Positions 1-9,845 of a stretch of 64,000 nucleotides of DNA are shown here, one piece after another. The stretch covers positions 372,001-436,000 of the forward strand of contig JAEPLP010000001.1 of NCBI GenBank assembly GCA_017644375.1, given 5' to 3'. Position 1 is the first letter of the stretch; every line of letters begins with the position of its first letter. Origin of the DNA: Prochlorococcus marinus CUG1435 (GTDB lineage Bacteria > Cyanobacteriota > Cyanobacteriia > PCC-6307 > Cyanobiaceae). The notes under the pieces are model-generated. The model did no database searches and was not told where the DNA came from. It worked only from the letters and a program-made list of their open reading frames with translations. Made by a program: the position numbers and the translations under genes.

Positions 1-7
1 TCTGCTT

Positions 8-664
8 ATGCAGAATGGTCTTAATAGTCCAGGTCCATTTACTATATTTTTGGTTTTCAGCGCGGGACTTTTAACAAGTCTTGGGCCATGTTCATTATCA
101 TTACTTCCAGTGACAATTGCTTATATAGGCGGAACAGAGAAAAATAAATTTAAACTTATTAGTTTTTCAGGAGGTGTAGTTTTTTCGCTCGTTGCACTGG
201 GGGCTGCGAGTGGATTCTTAGGTAAAATATATGGGCAAATTCCATCTTATTACACTTCATTTGTTGCCCTAATAGCGATAATAATGGGTTTAAATTTATT
301 AGGAATTCTCAAGTTTCAGTTTCCGAATGGACCTGATATAAAAATAATTGAAGATAAAATACCAACATTTATAGCGCCTTTTGTCATAGGAACTACATTT
401 GGACTAGCTTCTTCACCTTGCATTACTCCAGTTTTAGCAACTCTTTTGGCTTGGGTATCGCAAGCTAAAAACCCGCTAATATCTATTATTTTTTTATTTT
501 TCTTTGGGATAGGCCAAGTAACCCCATTAATCATTGCAGGAGCTACTGCAGAAAACTTAAAGCAATTTTTAGCTCTTAGAAAATTTAGTCAAATAATTCC
601 GACTTTAAGTGGGATATTTTTAGTTTCCCTAGGGTTATTAAATTTATTTTCAAATTGGCTTTAA
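8..664 (+). CDS. ccdA: Cytochrome c biogenesis protein CcdA
   Basis: A thylakoid or cell membrane protein that passes reducing power across the membrane so that apocytochrome c cysteines stay reduced before haem attachment (System II maturation). The 218 residues are almost entirely hydrophobic and form about six membrane segments. The two family cysteines are visible as GPCS (C28) and SSPC (C138). It ends directly against ccs1 (TAA then ATG), which indicates one operon with its maturation partner. The ATG is seven bases from the window edge and no in-frame stop precedes it, so a start further upstream cannot be excluded. Confidence 0.9.
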   Translation: MQNGLNSPGPFTIFLVFSAGLLTSLGPCSLSLLPVTIAYIGGTEKNKFKLISFSGGVVFSLVALGAASGFLGKIYGQIPSYYTSFVALIAIIMGLNLLGILKFQFPNGPDIKIIEDKIPTFIAPFVIGTTFGLASSPCITPVLATLLAWVSQAKNPLISIIFLFFFGIGQVTPLIIAGATAENLKQFLALRKFSQIIPTLSGIFLVSLGLLNLFSNWL

Positions 665-1951
665 ATGATTATTTTTAAGAATCTAATTTTAAAAATATCA
701 AGTTTAAGATTCGCTATATCGCTGATAATCTTCATTGCTATTACAAGTGGAATAGGTACTTTTATACCTCAAGGTAGTAACAATACATTCTATATTGATA
801 ATTTCGATAGAGCTCCCATTTTTGGATTTTTAGATGGAGAAAAAGTCTTAAAACTTCAATTGGATCATATATATACAAGCTTTTGGTTTTTATTTACATT
901 AATTCTTCTTTGCATTTCTCTGGCAGCTTGTAGTTTCAGGAGGCAAATTCCTTCATTAAAAGCTTCATTAAAATGGATTGAATATAAGAGCGAAAAAAAA
1001 TTTAGCAAACTGCAACTAACGACAAGTCATCCAATCAATCAAGATGGAGAACATATAACAAAAGTAGATTTATTACTTAAAAAAAAAGGATGGAAAACAT
1101 ACAAATTTAATAGTCATATTTCTGCAAGAAAGGGGTTAATTGGAAAAATCGGTCCTTTAGTTGTACATATCGGATTAATAGTTTTACTTATAGGTTCAGC
1201 ATATGGAAGTTTTACAAGTCAATCAAAAGAACAATATTTACTGCCGGGAGAAACTTTAGATCTTGTTAATGAGAGCACAAACTCAAAAGCCAATGTAAAA
1301 TTAGTCGATTTTTCTATAGAACGTGAAAGTGATGGCATACCTAAACAGTTCATTTCAAAATTAAATTTTTCTTCTGAAGATTTAAATTTAAATGAAATAA
1401 AAACAACCAAAGTTAATCACCCAATCAGGTTTAAAGGATTAACGATTTATCAAGCAGATTGGGCAATATCAAATGTTGTTTTAGAAATAGATAATCTCCT
1501 TTATCAATTACAATTAAAGGAGATTCCAGAAATTGGTAATCAAGTTTGGGGAGTTTTAGTTGAATTAGGATCGGAGACTAAAAAAAATTTCCTATTAACA
1601 ATAGATAATGAAAATGGTCCACTTAAAATTTCGAATATAGAAAATTTTTCCGGGAATAATCTCTATATCAATGACTATCCTTTAGAAGTTAACTCTTCAA
1701 AAGTATCTCTTAAAAAAATAATCCCCAGCAGTGGATTAATAATTAAAAATGATCCCTCTATACCATTTATTTACTTTTCTTTTATCTTAATAATTTTTGG
1801 AACAATAATAAGTCTTATACCAACAAACCAATTATGGATTCTGGTAAATAAAGAATCACAAAAGTTATCTATTGGAGGCCTTAGTAATAAAAATTTAGTT
1901 GGTTTTAAAAAAGAATTTTTTAAATTATCAGACGAAATAAAAAATTTTTAA
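665..1951 (+). CDS. ccs1: Cytochrome c biogenesis protein Ccs1/ResB
   Basis: Membrane part of the System II cytochrome c synthase, which works with CcsA to carry haem and attach it to apocytochromes c and f. The 428-residue protein has the ResB layout: membrane spans near residues 16-35, 73-90 and 163-182, a long soluble lumenal domain, and a last span near 370-395. H168 in VVHIG lies in the conserved third span. The start abuts ccdA with no gap, so the two are probably cotranslated. The stop overlaps the convergent queF stop by four bases. Confidence 0.9.
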   Translation: MIIFKNLILKISSLRFAISLIIFIAITSGIGTFIPQGSNNTFYIDNFDRAPIFGFLDGEKVLKLQLDHIYTSFWFLFTLILLCISLAACSFRRQIPSLKASLKWIEYKSEKKFSKLQLTTSHPINQDGEHITKVDLLLKKKGWKTYKFNSHISARKGLIGKIGPLVVHIGLIVLLIGSAYGSFTSQSKEQYLLPGETLDLVNESTNSKANVKLVDFSIERESDGIPKQFISKLNFSSEDLNLNEIKTTKVNHPIRFKGLTIYQADWAISNVVLEIDNLLYQLQLKEIPEIGNQVWGVLVELGSETKKNFLLTIDNENGPLKISNIENFSGNNLYINDYPLEVNSSKVSLKKIIPSSGLIIKNDPSIPFIYFSFILIIFGTIISLIPTNQLWILVNKESQKLSIGGLSNKNLVGFKKEFFKLSDEIKNF

Positions 1952-2358
1952 TTTCTTTTCTGCCCACTAAAAATATCTAACTGCATAGAAACATTCCCTC
2001 TGGGGTTAAATGCAGCATTTAAATGTATCCAGTGAGGTGAACCTTCATTCACTAAATCATCCATTATTCTATTAACAACTTCCTCATGGGATATCTTTAT
2101 ATCTCTAAAATTATTAATGTAAAGCTTTAAAGACTTCAACTCATAGACTCTTAAATTAGGTTGATAAATAATATTTAACTTTGCAAAATCTGGATAACCA
2201 GAAAAGGGGCACTTACATGTAAATTCAGGTAACTGGATAGAAATTTCATAAATTCTTTTCTTATTTGGATTATCGAAACAAATTATTTTTGATTCTTCAA
2301 TAATTCTTTCACCATAAAGTGGTCTTTGCGTCGAATCATCTAATTTGGTTGTACTCAT
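1948..2358 (-). CDS. queF: NADPH-dependent preQ0 reductase QueF
   Basis: Reduces 7-cyano-7-deazaguanine (preQ0) to preQ1 in queuosine tRNA modification. At 136 residues it is the short, single-domain bacterial type. The active-site segment reads [11 protein letters not shown], so C50 is the expected thioimide-forming cysteine and D57 the acid. The QueF signature appears as YELKSLKLY (72-80), which supplies substrate-binding Glu73. An extra cysteine, C48, sits two residues before the nucleophile. No other queuosine gene is in the window. Confidence 0.93.
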   Translation of the reverse strand: MSTTKLDDSTQRPLYGERIIEESKIICFDNPNKKRIYEISIQLPEFTCKCPFSGYPDFAKLNIIYQPNLRVYELKSLKLYINNFRDIKISHEEVVNRIMDDLVNEGSPHWIHLNAAFNPRGNVSMQLDIFSGQKRN

Positions 2359-2536
2359 TTTGTTTAGTTCTTATTCACTAAACCTATATAAAAAGATCAA
2401 AACCTGCAAAAATTTCAACAAGCTTAAGTATTACAATTGTAAAAGTCAAATACTGTTAAATCTCATTTTTGTATCATCAATAACATTCATAATGTCGGTT
2501 AAAAGGGTTATATGTGTTTAGTTCAATGAAAAATTA

Positions 2537-2782
2537 ATGGACATTTGTTTGATAACTATCGATAACAACTTTAATAAATCCCTTCAACCAAAAAGCGCGA
2601 TTGGAATGTTATGGCTTCAAACGCACTTTGAGAATGATCAGTGGGAATCTTTATCAAATAGTACAGTAATAATTTCTGAAGAAAATTCCCAATTATTAAT
2701 TGAAGACGCCACTAATGCAGGCCTTGATATTAAATGTTTTTCTGATATTTCAATGTTGGATGTTTTCCCAAAAAACAATTAA
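2537..2782 (+). CDS. Small protein of unknown function next to glnB
   Basis: An 81-residue soluble, acidic protein with no membrane span and no motif I recognise. It has an ATG start and normal composition, and it ends 24 bases before glnB on the same strand, so cotranscription with the PII gene is likely. The 178-base spacer before it probably carries the promoter for both. A link to nitrogen signalling would be inference from position only. Confidence 0.65.
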   Translation: MDICLITIDNNFNKSLQPKSAIGMLWLQTHFENDQWESLSNSTVIISEENSQLLIEDATNAGLDIKCFSDISMLDVFPKNN

Positions 2783-3145
<363 letters not shown>

Positions 3146-3146
3146 T

Positions 3147-3959
3147 TCAAAGAGTTTCTTTTACTAAATTTTGTATATATTCACTGTTAATCCTTTTATT
3201 AGATTGACTTCCTAAGGTCATCCAAGCTAGATATTCATGATTTCCAGCAGGTCCTACCAGCGGAGAAGCTATCAAATTCTTTATATTCCATTGAAAATTC
3301 TTAGCCGCATGAATAACAGACTCTATAGCCTCAGTATGGAATTTAGGATTGCGAACAACACCACCTTTACTAACTTTATCTTTACCCACCTCAAATTGGG
3401 GTTTAATTAAAAATATTCCCTCAATAAAATCACCTTCTAATAAATTACCAATTGATTTAAAAACTAACTTTAATGAAATAAAAGACAAATCAGCAACCAC
3501 AAAATTTGGTAATTCATTACTTCTAGTTAAAAGATCATTAGGTTTTAAATTTCGAATATTAGTTCGTTCAAAAAGTATGACTTTTGGATTATTTCTAATC
3601 TTCCATGCAGTTTGTCCATAACCAACATCTATCCCATAAACTAGTTTTGCTCCTTGTTGCAATAAGCAATCAGTAAACCCCCCAGTAGAGATTCCTGCAT
3701 CAATACATATTTTATCTTTTACTTTAATATCAAGTCTTTTAAATGCCTCCAATAATTTTTCGCCTCCCCTTGAAACAAACATAGGTTCAGAATCAATAAG
3801 AAATTCAGAACCAATTAATACTTGCTGTCCGGGTTTATCCAATACTTTTCCATTGATATCTCTAACCTTGCCTGCAAGAATTAAACCTTGGGCCTTTTGA
3901 CGAGTTTTACAAAAACCTTTATTTAGAAGATAAAGATCTAATCTACTTTTTTTAGTCAT
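3147..3959 (-). CDS. tlyA: TlyA-family rRNA 2'-O-methyltransferase
   Basis: Probable SAM-dependent ribose methylase of rRNA cytidines (16S C1409 and 23S C1920 in characterised relatives). Many genomes call this family hemolysin A, but the domains argue for RNA modification. An S4 RNA-binding domain fills about residues 4-65. An FtsJ/RrmJ-like Rossmann domain follows, with the SAM motif DAGISTGGFTD at 87-97 and GIDVGYGQ at 109-116. The length of 270 aa is normal. It stands alone, convergent with glnB. Confidence 0.9.
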   Translation of the reverse strand: MTKKSRLDLYLLNKGFCKTRQKAQGLILAGKVRDINGKVLDKPGQQVLIGSEFLIDSEPMFVSRGGEKLLEAFKRLDIKVKDKICIDAGISTGGFTDCLLQQGAKLVYGIDVGYGQTAWKIRNNPKVILFERTNIRNLKPNDLLTRSNELPNFVVADLSFISLKLVFKSIGNLLEGDFIEGIFLIKPQFEVGKDKVSKGGVVRNPKFHTEAIESVIHAAKNFQWNIKNLIASPLVGPAGNHEYLAWMTLGSQSNKRINSEYIQNLVKETL

Positions 3960-4240
3960 CTATTAATCAATAAAAAAGACTGAATAATTAACTTCTACAA
4001 GATTAAGATCCAAATTCTTTAATACCTTCCAATTTTAAATTAGAACTAAAAATTTACCCATTATTAACGAAAGGAATAAATGAAAACATTTTTATACTTA
4101 AGCTTTTTTTATTAGCCAGAATAATGTTACATAAGAAAATAATAATCAGACAAATATGTTCAATGGCAAGTACATCATTAAGGTATAGGGCAATAATTCG
4201 ATTTTGGTTATAAAGTTTAAATTGATAATTAATAAAAATT
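3960..4240. other. Spacer before purB with no recognised gene
   Basis: This 281-base AT-rich spacer lies between the divergent tlyA and purB starts. I found no open frame worth calling, no tRNA and no riboswitch. A TATAAA hexamer at 4209-4214 could be a -10 box for purB, but it has no good -35 partner. It presumably holds the two divergent promoters. Confidence 0.4.
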
Positions 4241-5536
4241 GTGATCGAGCGTTACACATTACCCGAAATGGGGGCAATCTGGACTGAAAGCGCAAAGTTC
4301 CAGAGTTGGCTTAAAGTTGAAATAGCTGCATGTGAAGCAAATTTTTCTCTCGGTAAAATTCCTGAGAATGCAATGAAAGAGATACGTTCAAATGCAAAGT
4401 TTGATGAATCTAGAATTACAGAAATTGAGAAAGAAGTTAAACATGATGTAATAGCATTTCTTACAAGCGTTAATGAATTTGTAGGAGATTCTGGAAGATA
4501 CATTCATGTTGGTATGACAAGTAGTGATGTACTTGATACTGGCTTATCTCTTCAGTTACAAGATTCTTGCAAATTGTTATTAGAAGAAATTGAGAACCTA
4601 GAAAATGAAGTCAGATTATTAGCGGGGAAGCATAAAAATACATTAATGATTGGCAGATCTCATGCAATTCATGGGGAGCCAATTTCATTCGGTTTTAAAC
4701 TTGCTGGATGGTTAGCAGAAATAATAAGGCACAAAAAAAGATTATTAACACTGAAAGAATCTGTAGCAGTTGGACAAATAAGTGGTGCAATGGGAACTTA
4801 CGCCAATACGAATCCCAAAGTAGAACAAATAACTTGTGATTTACTCGGATTAAAACCAGATACAGCAAGTACGCAGGTTATATCGAGAGACAGACATGCA
4901 GAATATGTACAAACTATTGCACTGGTGGGCGCTTCTCTAGATAGATTCTCAACTGAAATAAGAAATTTACAAAGAACTGATGTTTTAGAAGTTGAGGAAG
5001 GCTTTACAAAAGGGCAAAAAGGAAGTTCTGCCATGCCTCATAAAAGAAATCCTATTAGAAGTGAAAGAGTAAGCGGTTTAGCAAGAATTTTAAGGAGTTA
5101 CGTCTTAACAGCACTGGAAAATGTTCCACTTTGGCACGAAAGAGATATAAGCCATAGTTCAAATGAACGCATCATGTTACCTGATGTATCAATCTGTTTG
5201 CATTTTATGCTTAGGGAAATGAAAGATATAGTAAGTAATTTGGAAGTTTATCCAAAAAATATGCTCAAAAATTTAAATATATATGGTGGTGTAATCTTTA
5301 GTCAGAGAGTTTTACTTTTGCTTGTAGATAAGGGATTATCTAGAGAAAAAGCCTATAGCTTAGTACAAAAAAATGCGCATCAGGCTTGGAATACAGATAA
5401 TGGGAATTTCAAACAAAATATAGAGAGAGATAATGAAATAATGGATTTTATTGATCAAAGTGACTTAGAAGAATGTTTTAATCCTTCAATTCATCTCAAT
5501 AATTTAAGTGTAATATGGGAGAAGTTAGGTATCTAG
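4241..5536 (+). CDS. purB: Adenylosuccinate lyase
   Basis: Catalyses two fumarate-releasing steps of purine synthesis: SAICAR to AICAR, and adenylosuccinate to AMP. The 431 residues carry the lyase-superfamily signature GSSAMPHKRNP at 261-271 and the catalytic histidine in SHAIHGEP (H141). The start is GTG, supported because MIERYTLPEMG is the usual beginning of this family. It is followed by fumC, another member of the same superfamily, after 48 bases. Both release or consume fumarate, so the pairing may be functional. Confidence 0.96.
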   Translation: MIERYTLPEMGAIWTESAKFQSWLKVEIAACEANFSLGKIPENAMKEIRSNAKFDESRITEIEKEVKHDVIAFLTSVNEFVGDSGRYIHVGMTSSDVLDTGLSLQLQDSCKLLLEEIENLENEVRLLAGKHKNTLMIGRSHAIHGEPISFGFKLAGWLAEIIRHKKRLLTLKESVAVGQISGAMGTYANTNPKVEQITCDLLGLKPDTASTQVISRDRHAEYVQTIALVGASLDRFSTEIRNLQRTDVLEVEEGFTKGQKGSSAMPHKRNPIRSERVSGLARILRSYVLTALENVPLWHERDISHSSNERIMLPDVSICLHFMLREMKDIVSNLEVYPKNMLKNLNIYGGVIFSQRVLLLLVDKGLSREKAYSLVQKNAHQAWNTDNGNFKQNIERDNEIMDFIDQSDLEECFNPSIHLNNLSVIWEKLGI

Positions 5537-5541
5537 GATTA

Positions 5542-5577
5542 CTGAAAACCTTATCTAAGTTAAACCAGTGTTTTCAG
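5542..5577 (+). promoter_or_regulatory. Inverted repeat between purB and fumC
   Basis: CTGAAAAC at 5542-5549 is repeated inverted as GTTTTCAG at 5570-5577, giving a possible eight-pair stem with a 20-base loop. The right arm runs into the AGAGG ribosome site of fumC (5576-5580), so folding could limit fumC translation. There is no following U-run, so it is not an obvious terminator. Confidence 0.35.
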
Positions 5578-5584
5578 AGGAATA

Positions 5585-6970
5585 ATGACAAAAAACTTTA
5601 GGATTGAAAAAGATAGTATGGGAACAATAGAGGTTCCTATTGAAGCTTTGTGGGGCGCTCAAACACAAAGATCGATAATAAATTTTTCTATTGGAGAAGA
5701 ATTAATTCCAATTGAGTTAATTTATTCACTCACCCTCATAAAAAAAGCTGCTTCAATTGCGAATTTCAATTTAGGTTTAATAGATAAAATAAAAAAAGAT
5801 TTGATTGTGGAGGCATGTACAGAAATACTTGATGGGCTTCATGATTCACAGTTTCCCTTAAGGGTTTGGCAAACAGGTAGTGGCACTCAAACAAATATGA
5901 ATGTAAATGAGGTAATTTCAAATATTGCAGCATTAAAAACAAATTCCGATCTTGGTAGTCATCAACCAATTCATCCGAATGATGATGTAAATAAATCTCA
6001 GTCAACTAATGATACTTTTCCTGCTGCTATTCAAATATCAGTTGTTAATGAAATAATGAAAAATTTAGTTCCAACGATAAGAGAACTTACTAAGATCCTT
6101 GATAAAAAAAGTGAACAATGGAAAGACCTCATAAAGATAGGAAGAACCCATTTTCAAGATGCAGTGCCCCTTACTTTTGGGCAAGAAATATCGGGATGGT
6201 CAGAGCAACTTAAAGATGCTGAGAATGCAATTATTATAAGTCTGAATGACTTGTATTTTTTACCTCTGGGAGGAACTGCAGTTGGAACAGGGATTAATTG
6301 TCCAAAAGGATTTTGTGAAGATTCTATAAAATCAATTTCCGATGATACTAATCTAATGTTCTATAAATCAAAAAATAATTTTTCTATCATGGCCTCGCAT
6401 GATCGTCTAGCTCAAGTAATGAGTCAGATAAAAATATTAGCAGGTGCATTGTTTAAAATTTCAAATGATATAAAAATTCTATCTTCAGGACCAAGATCAG
6501 GAATATATGAATTAATTATCCCTCAAAATGAACCTGGAAGTTCTATCATGCCAGGTAAAGTGAATCCGACTCAATGCGAAGCCTTATCAATGGTTTGTAC
6601 TCAGATAATGGGTCTTGAATATGCAGTTTCAATAGCAAATTCTAGCGGCACTTTGCAGATGAATGAATATAAGCCTCTGATTGGATTTAATATTCTTACA
6701 AGTTTAAAATTACTTAAAAATGCAATAGAAAATTTCAGAATAAAATTAGTTGATGGTATGGAACCTAATCAAAAGAAAATGAAGTTTAATTTAGAAAATT
6801 CACTAATGTTGGTAACAGCCATAGTGCCAAAAGTTGGTTATGAAAAAGCGGCTGAAATTGCAAACCTTGCCTTCAAAGAATCATTAAATTTAAAAGAGGC
6901 AACACTTAAATTAGGTTATTTAAACGAAGATGAATTTGATGAAGCAATGAATATTAATTCAATGATTTGA
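5585..6970 (+). CDS. fumC: Class II fumarate hydratase
   Basis: Interconverts fumarate and malate without an iron-sulphur cluster. The 461-residue homotetrameric enzyme shows the signature GSSIMPGKVNPTQ at 318-330, the catalytic histidine in GRTHFQDAVP (H189) and SGSGTQTN-type substrate residues near 98-104. The ATG is preceded by AGAGG, a good ribosome-binding site four bases away. It lies downstream of purB, probably in the same transcript, and its end meets the helicase gene 10 bases later. Confidence 0.96.
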   Translation: MTKNFRIEKDSMGTIEVPIEALWGAQTQRSIINFSIGEELIPIELIYSLTLIKKAASIANFNLGLIDKIKKDLIVEACTEILDGLHDSQFPLRVWQTGSGTQTNMNVNEVISNIAALKTNSDLGSHQPIHPNDDVNKSQSTNDTFPAAIQISVVNEIMKNLVPTIRELTKILDKKSEQWKDLIKIGRTHFQDAVPLTFGQEISGWSEQLKDAENAIIISLNDLYFLPLGGTAVGTGINCPKGFCEDSIKSISDDTNLMFYKSKNNFSIMASHDRLAQVMSQIKILAGALFKISNDIKILSSGPRSGIYELIIPQNEPGSSIMPGKVNPTQCEALSMVCTQIMGLEYAVSIANSSGTLQMNEYKPLIGFNILTSLKLLKNAIENFRIKLVDGMEPNQKKMKFNLENSLMLVTAIVPKVGYEKAAEIANLAFKESLNLKEATLKLGYLNEDEFDEAMNINSMI

Positions 6971-6979
6971 TTAAAAAAT

Positions 6980-9706
6980 TTATGAATCATTGTCAATTCT
7001 TTTTGTCGCAGGATTAATATCTTCAGAGACTTTTATAAAATCATTAGATTCAGTAACAGGAAAACGATTAATAGCTTTTAATGCTAGCTTTGCTTTGCTT
7101 TTTAATTTATTACTTACACCGATACAGTATTGAACTTGAGAAAGAACATCAATTGATCTTCTAATAATCCTCACTACATCACCTTCGTCTAATGAAGTAT
7201 TAAAAACCAAATCTTTCCATTTTTTACCCCTTGCCCATTCAGAAATAATTCCAGTCAACTCTGTTTCTAAATAAATAGGAATTTCAATATGAAACTTATT
7301 TTGTTGAGAAGCGACTAATTTTCTTAAACCATCTAATTCATGAAAAACATCTATTACCTTTAAAGAAGGCTTAAAATTACACCAAAGATTAGGCCTTCTT
7401 ATATCAACACATATAGCCTGAATAATTGCAGCTAACTCAGGAGGATCTAAATCGTCTAAATAACCACTAACTAAAACAAGACCAATCCATAATTCATTTT
7501 CACTTCTTATTGCACCAACTGTTTGTCCAACTTCTGTCAATTCCAAATCATTTAAACAACCGAAATTATTCAAAATTTTAATCAAATCGGTAAAAGTTCT
7601 CCAGTTATGATTTTCTTTATCCTCAAGAAGTTTTTTTCTCATATATATTTCCTGTTCAACATCAACAATTCTTTTTCTATATTTCTTTAATTTCCTAGAG
7701 TCTCCAAATCTATGTGCGGGATGATCATTGACTGTTTCTTCTAAATTATTAATTAGTTGCTGTTGTGCCAAAACTTCCGTTGACAAATCATATTGTGGAG
7801 TTTGTAAATCATTTTTTTTAGAAACTTTTAAAATTCTATCCGCATAAAACTGCGACATATCATCCCCCCTAAATACCTCTCCAGAAAAATACATCTTTGG
7901 CACTTCAAGTCCTATTACATCAATTACATCCAAATCATTAAAAATACTTACTATGTATGAGGGTTTTATAAGAATAAATAAATTATCAATTGTCAAACAC
8001 AATAAACTCTTAATTTTTTTGGATTCATATATTTTCTTACAAATTAATCCTGGAACAATTTTTCTTTTAATTTGAGGAGCTTTGATTGAAATTAAGCTTC
8101 CATCTTTAATATATGGGAGTGCATTAGTGATCTCTTCTGATAATTTTTCTGCTGCTTGTTTTTCTAAAATTTTCAAGAGTCTTCTTTCCTCTTTAAGACG
8201 ATTTTTTAAATTTTCATAGGCATCAAAATCTTTCCATGAAACGTTAGATGTAATTTTTTTTAATTCAATTAAATCCTTATCTAAATTTTCAAGAATTATA
8301 TTCTCACCTGAAGATTCACCTAAATATAAAAAACTACCAAAACTTCTTTTAATTAATTCTTTAGACTTCTCTAAAGTATAACTTTGTAAAAGATTAAGTA
8401 CCATTCCATAACTAGGAGTGAATTGACTCTCTAAAGAATTTGGTTTGCTAATAGCCAGTGCACTTGCCTCTTTAGCACCTTCGAATCTTGTTTGTAATGT
8501 AACAACGTATCCTTGGGTATCTTTGCCTCTTCTTCCAGCTCTACCTGACATTTGCAAAAATTCACTGCTAAATAATAATCTATGCCCATCTTCGGTCCTT
8601 TTTGATAAAGAAGAAATAACAGTAGTTCTTGCGGGCATATTAATCCCTGCAGCGAGAGTTTCAGTTGCAAAAACAACTTTTATCAAACCTTCCTGAAATA
8701 ATTCCTCAACTAATTCTTTCCATGCAGGCAATAATCCAGCATGGTGAGATGCAATACCTCGCTTTAATGCCTCGCATTGAGATTTATCTTTAATTGCCTC
8801 TTGATTATTTTTAAGATAAACATCTAATTTTTGGGATATCATATTCGCTTCTGAATAACTTACTAAAGTTAAGTCTTTTAAATTCTCAATAGCCTTGTCA
8901 CATCCTCTTCTACTAAAAATAAAATAAATAGCTGGCAACATATTGCGTTCAGCTAGTTTAGAGATCACAAAGCCAATTGAGGGAGACTTTGGTTGCATTA
9001 TCCTGCCCACTTTTCCTCTCATTTTCTGCCCTTTAGGAGCTCTCCAAATCTTACAGTTTGGATGAATTCCATTACCCTTATTATTTAAAAGTGGATGCAG
9101 GCCTTTAACACTACAAAAAATAAAATCAAGTGGGACTGGTCTCTTATCGCTATTAATTAGTACTGTGGGCCCATGAACTTTTTCTATCCAATTTTGTAGT
9201 TGATCTGCATTGGCTATTGTTGCTGATAAAGCTATTATTTGAGTTCTAGTAGGACAATGGATTATAGTTTCTTCCCAAACTGTGCCTCTTTGGGGGTCAT
9301 TCATATAATGGCATTCATCAAGAATTACAGATTCTAAATTCTCTAAGGGATCATCAAATTCATCAAATTCGCCATAGAGCATGTTCCTAAAAATCTCAGT
9401 CGTCATTACTAAGATTGGTGCTTCTCTATTTATACTTATATCTCCAGTTAAAAGACCAACTTTATTCTCACCATATTGATTAGCAAAATCTCTAAACTTT
9501 TGATTTGATAGGGCTTTTAAAGGTGTTGTATAAAAAACTCTACCTTCATGAGATAAGCCTCTATATATAGCAAATTCACCTATCAATGTTTTACCCGAAC
9601 CTGTTGGTGCCGTTAAAACAACAGAATTTCCGCTATTTATAGCTCGAATTGCTTCTAATTGGAAATCATCTAGCGGAAATGGGAAATATTCCTCTAAATT
9701 AAGCAA
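6980..9706 (-). CDS. Ski2/Mtr4-like DEAD/DEAH-box RNA helicase
   Basis: A large ATP-dependent helicase, 908 residues, of the Ski2-like superfamily 2 group found across cyanobacteria and chloroplasts and inferred to act in RNA turnover or ribosome maturation. Visible motifs are Walker A APTGSGKT (33-40), the DEAH variant DECH (130-133), SAT (161-163) and QMSGRAGRRG (motif VI). A C-terminal DSHCT-like region follows. The only usable start is TTG at 9706, since no in-frame ATG or GTG occurs before the upstream stop. It is divergent from bioF. Confidence 0.88.
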   Translation of the reverse strand: MLNLEEYFPFPLDDFQLEAIRAINSGNSVVLTAPTGSGKTLIGEFAIYRGLSHEGRVFYTTPLKALSNQKFRDFANQYGENKVGLLTGDISINREAPILVMTTEIFRNMLYGEFDEFDDPLENLESVILDECHYMNDPQRGTVWEETIIHCPTRTQIIALSATIANADQLQNWIEKVHGPTVLINSDKRPVPLDFIFCSVKGLHPLLNNKGNGIHPNCKIWRAPKGQKMRGKVGRIMQPKSPSIGFVISKLAERNMLPAIYFIFSRRGCDKAIENLKDLTLVSYSEANMISQKLDVYLKNNQEAIKDKSQCEALKRGIASHHAGLLPAWKELVEELFQEGLIKVVFATETLAAGINMPARTTVISSLSKRTEDGHRLLFSSEFLQMSGRAGRRGKDTQGYVVTLQTRFEGAKEASALAISKPNSLESQFTPSYGMVLNLLQSYTLEKSKELIKRSFGSFLYLGESSGENIILENLDKDLIELKKITSNVSWKDFDAYENLKNRLKEERRLLKILEKQAAEKLSEEITNALPYIKDGSLISIKAPQIKRKIVPGLICKKIYESKKIKSLLCLTIDNLFILIKPSYIVSIFNDLDVIDVIGLEVPKMYFSGEVFRGDDMSQFYADRILKVSKKNDLQTPQYDLSTEVLAQQQLINNLEETVNDHPAHRFGDSRKLKKYRKRIVDVEQEIYMRKKLLEDKENHNWRTFTDLIKILNNFGCLNDLELTEVGQTVGAIRSENELWIGLVLVSGYLDDLDPPELAAIIQAICVDIRRPNLWCNFKPSLKVIDVFHELDGLRKLVASQQNKFHIEIPIYLETELTGIISEWARGKKWKDLVFNTSLDEGDVVRIIRRSIDVLSQVQYCIGVSNKLKSKAKLALKAINRFPVTESNDFIKVSEDINPATKRIDNDS

Positions 9707-9845
9707 TAATTGTGATTGAAGAGAGGATGAGTTAACTTCTTAATATATGATCTATATAGATATTAATAAACAAAAAATACCTTGCAAACTTTAATAGTAA
9801 ATCTAAATCTTTTTAATTAAATCCACTATATTTTATTTTGCCAAA

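Noticed and set aside
3960-4240. Small RNA such as Yfr-type in the purB spacer
   Set aside because: I could not see the conserved loop sequences of the known picocyanobacterial small RNAs.
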